64,000 nucleotides of DNA from Uliginosibacterium aquaticum (GCF_012972705.2 NZ_JABCSC020000003.1:744001-808000); one strand, 5' to 3'; shown: positions 27,472 to 39,147, counted from the first letter of the stretch. The notes: generated by a model from the letters alone, not told the origin. Program-made: numbers and translations.

Positions 27472-30246
27472 ATGAATGCGAGACTGCTGCGTCCCCTGTG
27501 TCTGTTGATCGCCACCCTGGTCTCCAGTGCGGCGCTGGCCTGGAATTCCGCTGGCCATCAGGCCGTGGGCGCCATTGCCGACCGCCTGCTGGAAGGGAGT
27601 TATGCCGGCCAGATGGTCCGCCAGACTCTGGGGGGCATGAGCCTGGAAACCGCCGCGGTGTGGGCCGATTGTGTGAAGGGCACGTCCTCGAAGGATGGCG
27701 TGAATTTCACCTATACCGCCAACCCGCAGCGCTTCACGGAGTGCATCCCCTTCAATACGCCTGAGCAGCAGGCTCGCATCATTGCCTTCGTCAAGGCCAA
27801 CTGGACCCAGTGCGGTACGGCACAGGGCAACGAGTGGTGCCACAACCAGTATCACTACACGGATGTCGCGCCGCAACGCGAGCGTTACGACCGCAAGTTC
27901 GCCGGCACCAGCGATCACGATGTCGTACACGCCATTCCGGCCATGCTGGCGGTGCTCAAGGGCCAGACGCCACCGGCGCCGTTCCAGATCGCGGACGCCC
28001 GCGAGGCGCTGATGCTCTTGAGCCACTACGTGGGCGATCTGCACCAGCCTTTGCATGTTGAGTCGATCTATCTGGGCGCGGATGGCAAGCCGGTCGATCC
28101 GGACGAACATGGCCTGGATCACGCCAGCGAAACCGCCGGCGGCAATTTGATTTTTGATGGCAGCAAACGTTTTCACGCGTTCTGGGACGACATCCCCCTG
28201 AACCTGGCCGTGCAGGGCGAGGGCTTTGCCGGAATGCTGGCACGGGCGCGCCAGGTGACAACCCCTGGGGGAGACGCCAGTGGCTGGGCACAGGCCTGGG
28301 CGACTGAGCTGGTGCAGACCGGCAAGGCGGTGTACGCGCCGCTGAGCTACACGCCGCGTCCGGCGCAAGCCAATAGCTCTTCCGCCGCCGGCTGGTCGGC
28401 CAGTGGGATGACAGATGCGTATCGCAAGCAGGCTGACCAGCTCAAGCAGGCGCAGCTGGCTCTGGCCGGTGCCCGGCTGGCGAAAATGCTTCAGGCCGTG
28501 TGGCCCGAGCCCAGCAGCATGGGGCCGCACAAGGCCGGCGTGAGTGTGCGCCTGATTGCATTCAACGATTTTCACGGCAATCTGGAGCCGGGTAGTCTGA
28601 GCCTGGCCTGGACCGATCCGCTGCAGCCCGAGACGCGCGCGCGCATTCCGGTCGGTGGTGCTGCTGCGCTGGCTGGAATGATCAAGGCCCTGCGCAGTGA
28701 AGTGCCTGCCAGCCTGGTGCTCGAAACCGGTGATCTGGTGGGCGGCTCGCCGCTGGTGTCGACCCTGTTCCGGCATGAAAACACCATCGCCCTGATGAAT
28801 GACATGGGGGTGGATGTCGGGGTGCTCGGTAATCACGAGTTCGATGCCGGCATCAAGGAACTCAAGCGTCTGGAGAAGGGGGGGTGTGCTGCCAGTGCGC
28901 CGGATTCGATGACCAGTTCCTGCGCCGAGGGCGCGTATGCCGGCATGAAGTTCAGCCTGCTCGGCGCTAATGTGCGCGATGCCCGCACTGGCAAGGCGCT
29001 GTTCGCGCCTTATACGATTCGCAAGGTGAAGGGCATTCCGGTGGCCTTCATTGGTGCGGTGACGCGCGAAACCCCCAGCGTGGTGGTGCGCTCCTCGATT
29101 GCAGGCCTGCGTTTCGACGACGAAGCCAACACCCTTAACCGCACCGCACGGCTGCTGCGCAAGAACGGCATCAAGGCCATCGTGGCCATGGTGCATGAGG
29201 GGGGCGAAATTGGCAGTGAAGAAAAACCGGCGGACTGGAATGACGCGAGCTGCCCGCAGGCCAAGGGGGCGATCTTCGAGATCGCCAAGCGCACCACGCA
29301 GGATATCGATGTGATCTTCTCGGCGCATACCCACCAGGGCTACCGCTGCGTAATCGATGGGCGTCCGGTGATGCAGGCGGTCAATTACGGCCGTGGGGTG
29401 TCGGTGGTCGATCTGGTGCTGGATCCGAAAACCCATGATGTGGATCGCCAGCGCACCGTGAGTGCCAACCTGCCCGTGGTGGGAGAGCGCACGACCTTGC
29501 TGCAGCGCCTGCAACTGGCGCGGGTGACCGCCCCGGCCTTCAGCGGCGCACTGCTCAACGCCGAGCCGGACCCGGCTATCGCTGCCCGGGTGGAGGCCTT
29601 CGTGCAGCAGGCTGCGCCGAGGGCGCAGCGGCCGGTGGCACGGGTGACGGCTTCCTTTGTGCGGGGTGAAACCCGCAGCGACAGCACGGCGGGCCGGCTG
29701 ATAGCCGATGCGCAACTGGCTGCCGCCCGCCCGGAAGACAAGGGCGCCGCGCAGATCGCCTTCCTCAACGAAGGCGGCATTCGTGCCGATCTGCTGTGCA
29801 AGGAGGCCAATGGCTGCACCGTGGGCTTTGGGCAGATCTTCGCCATGCAGCCCTTTGGTAACAATCTGGTGGTGATGACGCTGACTGGCGCACAGATCAA
29901 GACGGCACTGGAAATGCAGTGGCCCGCCGGTGCAAGCAAGCCGCGCTTCCTGCAACCCTCGGCTGGCTTCAGCTATGTCTGGCACGACGATGCACCGCTG
30001 GGTAGCCGGGTGAGCGACATCGTGCTTGAGGGGCTGCCGCTAGAAATGACTAGGGAATATCGGGTGGTGGTGAACAACTTCCTCTCGGAAGGGGGCGATG
30101 GCTTCCTGGTGTTCCGCGATGGGCGCAATCGGCAGGCCGGTGGTCAGGATATCGACGCCTTGCTCGACTACATGAAGCCCAGTCTCGCGGCAGACGGTAA
30201 GGCTTTTGCGCCAGACGCCCAGGTGCGCGGCAAACGCATGCCTTGA
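27472..30246 (+). CDS. S1/P1 nuclease - 5'-nucleotidase fusion
   Basis: A 924-residue periplasmic or secreted enzyme. The signal peptide (1-23) would leave Trp24 as the mature N-terminus, which in S1/P1 nucleases is itself a zinc ligand. The nuclease domain (about 24-340) keeps the other ligands: AGH29, WAD66, HYTD, SHYVGDLHQPLH and FHAFWDD. The second half (about 360-924) is UshA-like: FNDFHGN, ETGDLVGG, LGNHEFD, SAHTHQGYRC, then the nucleotide-binding C-terminal domain with NEGGIRADL and LSEGGDGFLVF. Together they would turn single-stranded nucleic acid into 5'-nucleotides, then nucleosides plus phosphate. The start is ATG 27472, six bases after GGAG. Confidence 0.92.
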   Translation: MNARLLRPLCLLIATLVSSAALAWNSAGHQAVGAIADRLLEGSYAGQMVRQTLGGMSLETAAVWADCVKGTSSKDGVNFTYTANPQRFTECIPFNTPEQQARIIAFVKANWTQCGTAQGNEWCHNQYHYTDVAPQRERYDRKFAGTSDHDVVHAIPAMLAVLKGQTPPAPFQIADAREALMLLSHYVGDLHQPLHVESIYLGADGKPVDPDEHGLDHASETAGGNLIFDGSKRFHAFWDDIPLNLAVQGEGFAGMLARARQVTTPGGDASGWAQAWATELVQTGKAVYAPLSYTPRPAQANSSSAAGWSASGMTDAYRKQADQLKQAQLALAGARLAKMLQAVWPEPSSMGPHKAGVSVRLIAFNDFHGNLEPGSLSLAWTDPLQPETRARIPVGGAAALAGMIKALRSEVPASLVLETGDLVGGSPLVSTLFRHENTIALMNDMGVDVGVLGNHEFDAGIKELKRLEKGGCAASAPDSMTSSCAEGAYAGMKFSLLGANVRDARTGKALFAPYTIRKVKGIPVAFIGAVTRETPSVVVRSSIAGLRFDDEANTLNRTARLLRKNGIKAIVAMVHEGGEIGSEEKPADWNDASCPQAKGAIFEIAKRTTQDIDVIFSAHTHQGYRCVIDGRPVMQAVNYGRGVSVVDLVLDPKTHDVDRQRTVSANLPVVGERTTLLQRLQLARVTAPAFSGALLNAEPDPAIAARVEAFVQQAAPRAQRPVARVTASFVRGETRSDSTAGRLIADAQLAAARPEDKGAAQIAFLNEGGIRADLLCKEANGCTVGFGQIFAMQPFGNNLVVMTLTGAQIKTALEMQWPAGASKPRFLQPSAGFSYVWHDDAPLGSRVSDIVLEGLPLEMTREYRVVVNNFLSEGGDGFLVFRDGRNRQAGGQDIDALLDYMKPSLAADGKAFAPDAQVRGKRMP

Positions 30247-30446
30247 TTTGAAAAGGGCCGGGTTCTCCGGCTCGCCAGAATGACCAGGCCGGTTTGTGTT
30301 CCTGCCCTTGCCGGGCGGGAAGGGCTTTCTGCGCCTGAAAATCGGATCAAAGGGGCCACAGAGCCTCGAGAACATGCGTCGGTTGACGGTCCGCGTGGCG
30401 GGCCGGGCCGGCAAAGAGCATTCACTCTCAACCCCGGGGAAGTCAG
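30247..30446 (+). other. 200-bp gap between the two nuclease genes
   Basis: Contains several GC-rich inverted words (GCCGG-GTTCT-CCGGC near 30256 and a CCTGCCC/GGGCGGG pair near 30301) but no T-run, no PurR-type core and no clear promoter hexamers. A ribosome site (GGGGAAG) precedes the nuclease start. Transcription may continue from the exbD promoter. Confidence 0.4.
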
Positions 30447-33131
30447 ATGGTCAAGTTAAAACAGCAGTATCCCGCGCTATCGGCGATGGTTGCCGGCGCG
30501 TTCGCTCTGGGCCTTGCGGCTTGTGGTGGTGGTGGCGCCAGCAGTTCGGAGAGTGCCGTCGCCAGTGGCAGCAGCGCAGGCAGCTCCGGTGCGAGCAGCA
30601 GTGCCGCAGCCTCGTCGGCCAGCAGCACCAGCGCTTCGAGCGCGTCCAGCGTCGCCTTGCCGGCCTGTGCCACGCCCACTAATCCTCTTCAGGCCATCAC
30701 CGCTGTGCAGGGCAGCACCGACACCAGCCCGCTGGCCGGGCAAGCCGTGGCGGTGCGTGGGGTGGTCACCGCCATCTTCCAGGCCGACACGCAACTGAAG
30801 GGCTTCTTCATCCAGCAGCCGGTGGCCGATGCGGATCCCTTGACCTCCGAAGGGCTCTTTATTTACGCCCCCAGTGCGGCCGCCGTGGCCGTGGGCGATT
30901 ACGTGCAGGTTGAAGGCAGCGTTGTGGAGTACAAGGCCAGCAGCGATACGCGCGCACTGACCGAGATCAGCGCGCCGACTGCCATCAGCGTGTGTGGCAA
31001 TGGACTCTCCATCTCGCCTGTTGCCCTGAGCCTGCCGCTGACCAGCGCTGATGCAATGGAAGCCTATGAAGGCATGCTGGTGAAGTTCGAGCAGACCCTG
31101 ACCGTGACCGACGTATCCGACCTCGGCCATTACGGTTCGGTACAGCTCTCCAGCGGCCGCCTGTGGGAGCCCTACAACCATCCGAGCCTGAGTGCCAGCG
31201 CGGCCACCAGCGCCAACGTCCTGAATCGCATGATTCTCGACGATGGCAGTACCAAGGCCTATCCGAATCCAATCCCCTATCTCAGCGCGAGAGACACCAG
31301 CGGTACGCGCCGCGTGGGGGATACGGTGGCGGGCGTCGCCGGTGCGCTCACCTGGAGCTCCAACGCCTGGCGTGTGCATCCCTCGGCCGCTCCAGCATTT
31401 GTTGCCAGCAATCCGCGCAGCACCGCACCGGCGAGTGTGGGTGGCACGCTGAAAGCCGCGCATTACAACCTGGAGAATTTCTTCACCACCTTGGGCTCGC
31501 GCGGGGCCGCTTCGTCGGGCGACTTCACCCGCCAGCGCGCCAAGCTGGTGGAGGCCATCGCCGGGATTGATGCCGATGTCCTGGCCCTGATCGAAACGCA
31601 GAACGACGCGGGCTATTCGCTGGATAATCTGGTCACCGCCCTGAATGCCAAGATGGGCGCAGGCACCTACCGCTATATCGATGCCGGCATCGCCGGGGAC
31701 GATGAAATCACCTCGGCCATGATCTACAAACCCGCCAAGGTCAGCCCGGTAGGCAATGCGCAGATCATCACTGACACCAACTTCGCGGTCTCCGGGGGGA
31801 TTCGCCCATCGATCGCGCAGCGCTTCGCGGCGCTGAGCAATGGCGGCATGTTCTGGATGGTGGCCAACCACCTCAAGAGCAAGGGTTCCTGCCCGAGCAG
31901 CAGCTCCAGCGTTGAAGCAGATTACGGTCAGGGCTGCTGGAATGCTTCGCGGGTGACTCAGGCCAAGGCCTTGCGTGACTGGGTGGCTTCGCTGGTGAGC
32001 AGCTCCGGCGAGAGCGATGTGCTGATGATGGGCGACTTCAATGCCTATCTGAATGAAGATCCGCTGGCGGTGCTGGAAAGTGCCGGCTACGAGGCCGTGC
32101 TGCGTCGTTTGCCTGCCGAGCAGCGTTACAGCTACCAGTTCGACGGCACCACCGGCGCACTGGATCACGCCTTTGCCAGCAGCAGCCTGAAGGCGCAGCT
32201 CAGCGGTATCAGCGTCTGGCACATCAACTCAGAAGAGCCGGAGATCATCGACTACACCACCGCGAGCAAGACGGATGACCGCTATGCGGTGAGCCCGTAT
32301 CGCGGCTCGGATCATGATCCGGTGGTGGTGGGGCTGACTCTCGGTGCCGATGCGGCGGTGGCTGCGACCACGCTGAGCGCCAGCGTGCCGAGTACCGGCA
32401 CGGCGGGCACGGCGGTCAGCATCACGAATCTCTCTGCCAGCAATGGCAGCAGCCTGAGCGTGAGCTGGGGGGATGGCACGACGGAAAGCCTGGCCACCAC
32501 GGCGACGGGCGCAAGCCATACCTATGCCGCAGCGGGCAGCTACTCGATCACCCTGACGCTCACCGGCAGCGGCTTGCCGGCCAAGCGCATCAGCACGATC
32601 AAGATCAGCGCAGCCAGCACGGGCGGCACGACGAGCGGACCGGACCTGTTCTTCAGCGAGTACATCGAGGGCACCAGCAACAACAAGGCGCTCGAGATCT
32701 ACAACCCGCTCTCGAGCAGCGTCGATCTGTCTGCCTATACCGTTCGCATGTATGCCAACGGCGGTACGACCGCGACCAACTCGCTGACGCTCAGCGGTAG
32801 CCTCGCCGCAGGCGGGACGCTGATCATCCGCCACCCGAGCTTCACAAGCACCTACACCTTCCCCGCCAGCGCGATCAGCAGCAGCGTGACCAACTTCAAT
32901 GGTGATGATGCGGTGACCCTGGAGAAGAGCGGGGCGGTGATCGACGGTATCGGCGTCTTGGGCGTGGATCCTGGCGTGTCGTGGACCAGCGGTAGCGTCG
33001 CGACCCAGGACAAGACCCTGCGCCGCAAGGCCAGCGTCACGCAGGGCAGCATTCCTGGCACGAGCTGGGATGTGGCCGCCGAATGGGATGTGTATGACGT
33101 CGACAGCTTTGGCGGTCTGGGGGCGCGCTGA
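30447..33131 (+). CDS. ExeM-like extracellular nuclease, lipoprotein
   Basis: An 894-residue exported protein. The lipobox GLAAC places a lipidated Cys at 26, followed by a Gly/Ser/Ala linker to about 70. Then come an OB-fold domain like that of YhcR/ExeM nucleases (about 75-320), an endonuclease/exonuclease/phosphatase domain (about 335-630; AAHYNLENFF, ALIETQND, MMGDFNAYL, GSDHDPVVV), a PKD-like domain (about 650-715; SWGDGTTES) and a C-terminal lamin-tail domain (about 730-890; FFSEYIEGTSNNKALEIYNP). It should degrade extracellular DNA at the cell surface. It follows the nuclease fusion gene by 200 bp and is probably the last gene of the operon. Confidence 0.9.
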   Translation: MVKLKQQYPALSAMVAGAFALGLAACGGGGASSSESAVASGSSAGSSGASSSAAASSASSTSASSASSVALPACATPTNPLQAITAVQGSTDTSPLAGQAVAVRGVVTAIFQADTQLKGFFIQQPVADADPLTSEGLFIYAPSAAAVAVGDYVQVEGSVVEYKASSDTRALTEISAPTAISVCGNGLSISPVALSLPLTSADAMEAYEGMLVKFEQTLTVTDVSDLGHYGSVQLSSGRLWEPYNHPSLSASAATSANVLNRMILDDGSTKAYPNPIPYLSARDTSGTRRVGDTVAGVAGALTWSSNAWRVHPSAAPAFVASNPRSTAPASVGGTLKAAHYNLENFFTTLGSRGAASSGDFTRQRAKLVEAIAGIDADVLALIETQNDAGYSLDNLVTALNAKMGAGTYRYIDAGIAGDDEITSAMIYKPAKVSPVGNAQIITDTNFAVSGGIRPSIAQRFAALSNGGMFWMVANHLKSKGSCPSSSSSVEADYGQGCWNASRVTQAKALRDWVASLVSSSGESDVLMMGDFNAYLNEDPLAVLESAGYEAVLRRLPAEQRYSYQFDGTTGALDHAFASSSLKAQLSGISVWHINSEEPEIIDYTTASKTDDRYAVSPYRGSDHDPVVVGLTLGADAAVAATTLSASVPSTGTAGTAVSITNLSASNGSSLSVSWGDGTTESLATTATGASHTYAAAGSYSITLTLTGSGLPAKRISTIKISAASTGGTTSGPDLFFSEYIEGTSNNKALEIYNPLSSSVDLSAYTVRMYANGGTTATNSLTLSGSLAAGGTLIIRHPSFTSTYTFPASAISSSVTNFNGDDAVTLEKSGAVIDGIGVLGVDPGVSWTSGSVATQDKTLRRKASVTQGSIPGTSWDVAAEWDVYDVDSFGGLGAR

Positions 33132-33142
33132 AGGGTGAGCCG

Positions 33143-33175
33143 GGCTGGATCGGGAAGCGAAGGCCCGATCCAGCC
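33143..33175 (+). repeat. Strong hairpin after the extracellular nuclease gene
   Basis: A perfect 12-bp stem (GGCTGGATCGGG with CCCGATCCAGCC) around a nine-base loop, 11 bp after the stop codon. No T-run follows. It may protect the 3' end of the transcript or act with the terminator 75 bp further on. Confidence 0.6.
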
Positions 33176-33249
33176 ACGGACGCTGTTCAGAAACTCTCCG
33201 GAAAGCCTGATTGGACGCTCGCTGAAACAGGGCAGAGAGCGCTTTTTAT

Positions 33250-33285
33250 CCGGTGCGGGCCGCAAGGCGCGCACCGGTTTTTTTT
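33250..33285 (+). terminator. Rho-independent terminator of the TonB/nuclease operon
   Basis: CCGGTGCG pairs with CGCACCGG and is followed at once by eight T residues. It ends the plus-strand operon before the convergent dacB gene. Confidence 0.85.
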
Positions 33286-33335
33286 AGTGCCGTCGCTGGC
33301 GCAGAGCGCGGCCCGCCTCGTCAGCTCCAGCGGGC

Positions 33336-34742
33336 TCAGTGTTCGTAGATCCAGCGCAGCGTGGCTTCCACCGTGTTCTCGGCGGCGGGGGCGCGGGGGT
33401 GATTCAGCAGAAGCGCAAACGTCTGCCAATTGCCGCTGGCATCCTGCACATAGCCAGCCGCGCTCTTCACGCCATCGAGGGTGCCGGTTTTCACATAACC
33501 ACGTCCGGCCAGCGGGCTGTCGACGAGGCGCGTGCGCATGGTGCCGTCCTTGCCAATCACCGGTTGGGCCATCAGGAATTCGGGCATGCGCGGGCTTTTC
33601 CACGCGGCGCGCAAGAGTGCGCCGAGCTGGGCGGCCGTTGTGCGCTCCACGCGCGAGAGGCCGCTGCCGTTCTCCAGCACCCATTGCGCTGGATCCAGCC
33701 CTTGCCCGGGCATCCAGGCCTGCAGACGGGCGATGCCCTTCTCGGGCGTGAGCGCGCCGCCACCGTCATTGCCAAGCGCCAGCAACATCTGGCGGGCCAT
33801 CACGTTGTTGGACCACTTGTTCATGTCGCGCAGCACTTCCGGCAGCGTGGGGGACTCCCAGCTGGAAAAGGCTGTGATGGCGGCCGGTACGCTGCCACGC
33901 TGAACTTCACCGAACCAGCTGCCGCCGAGCTCCTGCCACTGGGCGCGGATCACCAGGCTGGCCCAGCGCAGGCTGTCGTCCACCTTGAGGTTGAGCTGGC
34001 GTTCGCCGCAGCTCTGGGCGAGGCGGCCTTCGAGCGTTAGCACCAGCCCCTTGCCTTCCGGCGTGAAGGCGCCGCGCAGGCCGCTGCGCCAGTCGCCGCA
34101 GGCGCCCGGAATACTCTTCAGGTGATTCACGATGCGCAGCGGCGCGGCCGGGGTGAGCGGCGCGACCTCGACCGGCGTATTCGGAGTGCCGGCAGTCAGG
34201 CGCAGGCTCAGGGCGCCGAAATTCACCAGAAAGGCATCCGGCTGGGCGTTATAGGCGCGGTGCTGGGCTTCGTCGAAAGGCGCGCCGGGCGGGGTGGTGG
34301 CGAAGAGGCTGGTGTCGATCACGATGTTGCCGCGGATCTGGCGCAGGCCGCGGCTTCGCCAGTCGCGCAGCCACTGGCCGAGGCGATCCCAGGTGAGCGC
34401 AGGATCCCCACTGCCAGCGATCAGCACATCACCCTCGAGCACGCCTTCGCGCAGCACTCCGCGCAGGGCCGCCTGGGTTTTCCAGGTGTGGGCCGGGCCG
34501 AGCAGGTCCAGCGCAGCGTAGCTGGTCAGCAGCTTCATGACCGAGGCCGGGTTCATCAGCTGCTCGGCATTGTGCTGCACGCTGGCTGCGCCACCCGCGG
34601 CGGGAGCAATCCACAGGCTGACGGATTCAGGAGGCAGGCCGGCCTCGCGTGCGGCGCGGGCAAGGGGCTCGGGCAGGGCTGCCTGGCTGGCCAGCGAGAG
34701 GCCGGCCAGCAGGCTCAGGGCAACATGACGGATGCTTTTCAT
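33336..34742 (-). CDS. dacB: D-alanyl-D-alanine carboxypeptidase/endopeptidase (PBP4 type)
   Basis: A 468-residue periplasmic class C penicillin-binding protein that trims or cleaves cross-links in peptidoglycan. The signal peptide is about 1-22. The active-site SxxK is S67-V-M-K70, the SxN motif is KWSNN near residue 315, and the KTG motif is YVKTGTLDG near residue 418. The long insert between SxxK and SxN is typical of DacB. It is transcribed alone, convergent with the nuclease operon. The start ATG 34742 precedes a clear signal peptide. Confidence 0.93.
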   Translation of the reverse strand: MKSIRHVALSLLAGLSLASQAALPEPLARAAREAGLPPESVSLWIAPAAGGAASVQHNAEQLMNPASVMKLLTSYAALDLLGPAHTWKTQAALRGVLREGVLEGDVLIAGSGDPALTWDRLGQWLRDWRSRGLRQIRGNIVIDTSLFATTPPGAPFDEAQHRAYNAQPDAFLVNFGALSLRLTAGTPNTPVEVAPLTPAAPLRIVNHLKSIPGACGDWRSGLRGAFTPEGKGLVLTLEGRLAQSCGERQLNLKVDDSLRWASLVIRAQWQELGGSWFGEVQRGSVPAAITAFSSWESPTLPEVLRDMNKWSNNVMARQMLLALGNDGGGALTPEKGIARLQAWMPGQGLDPAQWVLENGSGLSRVERTTAAQLGALLRAAWKSPRMPEFLMAQPVIGKDGTMRTRLVDSPLAGRGYVKTGTLDGVKSAAGYVQDASGNWQTFALLLNHPRAPAAENTVEATLRWIYEH

Positions 34743-34839
34743 GGGGGCATTGTAAAGGCCCGCCCCGGCTGCCCACGCGCTTCAACTGCGCGCCCGGCGT
34801 TTTCTGATGCTTTGCGGAGGGTGTCCGCCAGTGCCCGGC

Positions 34840-35682
34840 TCAGCCCAGCGCGCGGGCGTGGAATTGCAGGTGCTCGTCGATGAAGCTGGCGATGAAGAAG
34901 TAGCTGTGATCGTAGCCGGCCTGCAGACGCAGGCTGAGCGGGTAGCCGGCGGCCCGGGCTGCCGCCTGCAGGGCTTCAGGCTTGAGCTGGGCTTCGAGGA
35001 AGTTGTCGCGATCCCCTTGGTCGACCAGCAGCGGCAAGCGCTCTTCGGCCTGGGCGATGAGCAGGCTGGCATCCCATTCGCGCCAGGTGCTGCGGTCCTC
35101 ACCCAGATAGCGGCTGAACGCCTTCTCACCCCAGGGGCAGGCGGTGGGTTGGCTGATCGGGGCAAAGGCCGAGATCGAGCGGTAGCGCCCGGGGTTGCGC
35201 AAGGCGCATACCAGCGCACCATGGCCGCCCATCGAGTGGCCGGAAATGCTGCGCGCATCGGAGGCCGGGAAGCTGGCTTCGATCAGTGCCGGCAGCTCAT
35301 GCACCACATAGTCGTGCATGCGGTAGTGGGTGTTCCACGGGGCCTGGCTGGCGTTCAGATAGAAGCCTGCGCCATGACCGAAATCCCAGGCGCCGTCCGG
35401 ATCGCCCGGTACATACATGCCGCGCGGGCTGGTGTCCGGCGCCACGATGATCAACCCCAGTTCGGCGGCCATGCGCATCGCGCCGGCCTTCTGCATGAAG
35501 TTTTCATCCGTGCAGGTGAGGCCGGAGAGCCAGTACAGCACGGGCAGCGGCTTGCCCAGTTCGGCCTGTGGCGGCAGGTAGATGGCGAACACCATGTCGC
35601 AGGCGAGGGTGCTCGAGCGATGGCGGTAGCGCTTGTGCCAGCCGCCAAAGCTCTTGTTGCAGGCGATGTTTTCGAGGCTCAT
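34840..35682 (-). CDS. fghA: S-formylglutathione hydrolase
   Basis: A 280-residue alpha/beta hydrolase (esterase D family) that releases formate and glutathione from S-formylglutathione. The nucleophile elbow is [11 protein letters not shown]; the acid and base are in the DQGDRDNFL and GYDHSYFF regions. The early [11 protein letters not shown] motif is characteristic. It lies 10 bp downstream of frmA on the same strand, so the two steps of glutathione-dependent formaldehyde detoxification are co-expressed. Confidence 0.95.
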   Translation of the reverse strand: MSLENIACNKSFGGWHKRYRHRSSTLACDMVFAIYLPPQAELGKPLPVLYWLSGLTCTDENFMQKAGAMRMAAELGLIIVAPDTSPRGMYVPGDPDGAWDFGHGAGFYLNASQAPWNTHYRMHDYVVHELPALIEASFPASDARSISGHSMGGHGALVCALRNPGRYRSISAFAPISQPTACPWGEKAFSRYLGEDRSTWREWDASLLIAQAEERLPLLVDQGDRDNFLEAQLKPEALQAAARAAGYPLSLRLQAGYDHSYFFIASFIDEHLQFHARALG

Positions 35683-35692
35683 GGTGTGGCGC

Positions 35693-37837
<2,145 letters not shown>

Positions 37838-37841
<4 letters not shown>

Positions 37842-37903
37842 GGCTGGCTTCAGCCGGCTGAGCCCGGATTCGCGTCGGTTTGTGCGGCTCAAGCCGCACC
37901 TAC
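37838..37903. repeat. Bipartite hairpin repeat, copy 3 (variant loops)
   Basis: Outer GTAGG and CCTAC enclose two hairpins: GCTGGC-TTCA-GCCGGC and GTGCGGCT-CA-AGCCGCAC. The architecture matches the copies at 40815 and 55282, but the loops are TTCA and CA. It overlaps the LysR stop codon. A half copy follows at 37937. Confidence 0.55.
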
Positions 37904-37936
37904 ACAGGGATCGCCGGCCAGCCTCGAATGGGGTGT

Positions 37937-37957
37937 GTAGGGCCGGCTTCAGCCGGC
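37937..37957. repeat. Half copy of the bipartite repeat
   Basis: GTAGGG followed by GCCGGC-TTCA-GCCGGC, matching the first hairpin of copy 3, without the second hairpin. The stop codon of the Cdd1-like gene lies inside its loop, on the minus strand. Confidence 0.5.
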
Positions 37958-38269
37958 GGGGCCCGGACTTGCGTGGGGCGCTCGTTCGGCCAGCGCAGCT
38001 TTCCGGATCGCCGTGAAAGCCCACCAGGGGCGAGCGGGCTCTCCGTTCATGAAACAGGTCACGGACATGAAGACGTCAATGACGCAAGGATCATGGCGCA
38101 GCCCGGTTTTCTCGCAAAGCCGGCGATACAACTCGAACGGGCACATTCCAGCAAGCTGCGATGCCTCGTTGATTCCAATCAGGCGCAAGTCCTCGGCAGA
38201 CGCCTTGCCAATATTGGGCAAGTCCGTGAGCCGGGCAATGCGGGTTCGATCAACTTTAAGAGGGTTCAT
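37949..38269 (-). CDS. Cdd1-like (pathogenicity locus family) helix-hairpin-helix protein
   Basis: A 106-residue protein resembling the Cdd1 family, named from a pathogenicity locus, of unknown biochemical role. The N-terminal LTDLPNIGKASAEDLRLIGI is a helix-hairpin-helix-like DNA-contact motif. The middle has MCPFELYRRLCEKTGLRHDPCVIDVFMS, and WWAFTAIRK closes the conserved part. The last residues come from a repeat element. It overlaps the AraC regulator gene by 4 bp and is co-transcribed with it. Confidence 0.75.
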   Translation of the reverse strand: MNPLKVDRTRIARLTDLPNIGKASAEDLRLIGINEASQLAGMCPFELYRRLCEKTGLRHDPCVIDVFMSVTCFMNGEPARPWWAFTAIRKAALAERAPHASPGPAG

Positions 38270-39084
38270 GGTGTCTCGTCAGTGGCGATCTGGCCGAAGA
38301 AATTCTGCGGTGAGCGACCGAAGTGTTGCCCGAACGCAGCTACGAAGGCGCTAGCGCTGCGATAGCCCAATGAGTGCGCGACAGTGGTACTGCTTTTGCC
38401 CTGTCGCAGGAGTTCGATTGCATTGAGCAAGCGCAGGCGGCTACGCCACTGGCGGAAGCTCATCCCCGTTTCAGCGACGAAGAGTCGCTCCAGCGTGCGC
38501 ACGCTGGCGCCGGCGATCCGGCTCAGCTCCGGCAGAAGGCGCTGCTCGTCCGGATGGCGCAGCAGGTGGCCGATCAGCCGGCGCAGGCGAGCGTCCTGTC
38601 CCGCCGGCAGGTTCTGTGGCGTAGCTTCAAGCTGCTCGATCTCATCGATGGCGACCAGCCCGAGCCGTTGGCGGCACGCGCCATCGTTCGCAGCGCTGGC
38701 CGAGGTCAGGCGCAGGATGATCTCGCGCATCAGCGGGGTCAGCAGCAGCATGCTGCAGCCGGGCGTTTGCTGGCGCACCGGAATGCTCGGGTCTATGTAC
38801 AGGTTGCGGGTGCGTGCGCTGGTTTCGGTCAGGAGTTGGTGTATGTGGCCTCCGGGGATCCACACGGCATGGCTGGCCGGCACGATCCAGACGTCCACCT
38901 CGGTGGTCACGCGCAGCACCCCCTCTGCGGCCCACAGCAGCTGACCGCGTGGGTGGCTGTGAGGGGCGATGCAGGCCTCGGCCTCAAGATCGCGACCGTG
39001 GCTCAGCACCGGTTGCTCGGGGTCGAGCACGAAGGCTGCGTGACTGGGGGTGTGGGTTGGCGTGTTAGCGACATTGTTTGGCAT
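38266..39084 (-). CDS. AraC-family regulator with cupin sensor
   Basis: A 272-residue regulator. The N-terminal cupin region (about 30-110; HSHPRGQLLWA and WIPGGHIHQ) senses a small ligand. The C-terminal AraC DNA-binding domain (about 175-265; GASVRTLERLFVAETG, then SLGYRSASAFVAAFGQHFG) carries two helix-turn-helix units. It is divergent from a DASS transporter gene, 63 bp away, which it probably controls. Its stop overlaps the Cdd1-like gene's start. Confidence 0.9.
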   Translation of the reverse strand: MPNNVANTPTHTPSHAAFVLDPEQPVLSHGRDLEAEACIAPHSHPRGQLLWAAEGVLRVTTEVDVWIVPASHAVWIPGGHIHQLLTETSARTRNLYIDPSIPVRQQTPGCSMLLLTPLMREIILRLTSASAANDGACRQRLGLVAIDEIEQLEATPQNLPAGQDARLRRLIGHLLRHPDEQRLLPELSRIAGASVRTLERLFVAETGMSFRQWRSRLRLLNAIELLRQGKSSTTVAHSLGYRSASAFVAAFGQHFGRSPQNFFGQIATDETP

Positions 39085-39147
39085 TTTTGTATTCTATGAC
39101 GACAGTTCGGTCGCGGTATGCTCGGCATGCCTAACCGGAGTCTTTCA

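Noticed and set aside
28163-28174. GCAAACGTTTTC inside the nuclease fusion gene
   Set aside because: Imperfect and within coding sequence far from any promoter.
27433-29985. An 850-codon open frame antisense to the nuclease-nucleotidase gene
   Set aside because: It mirrors a clear gene with conserved motifs on the other strand; its translation has no recognised domain. Long antisense frames are expected in GC-rich DNA.
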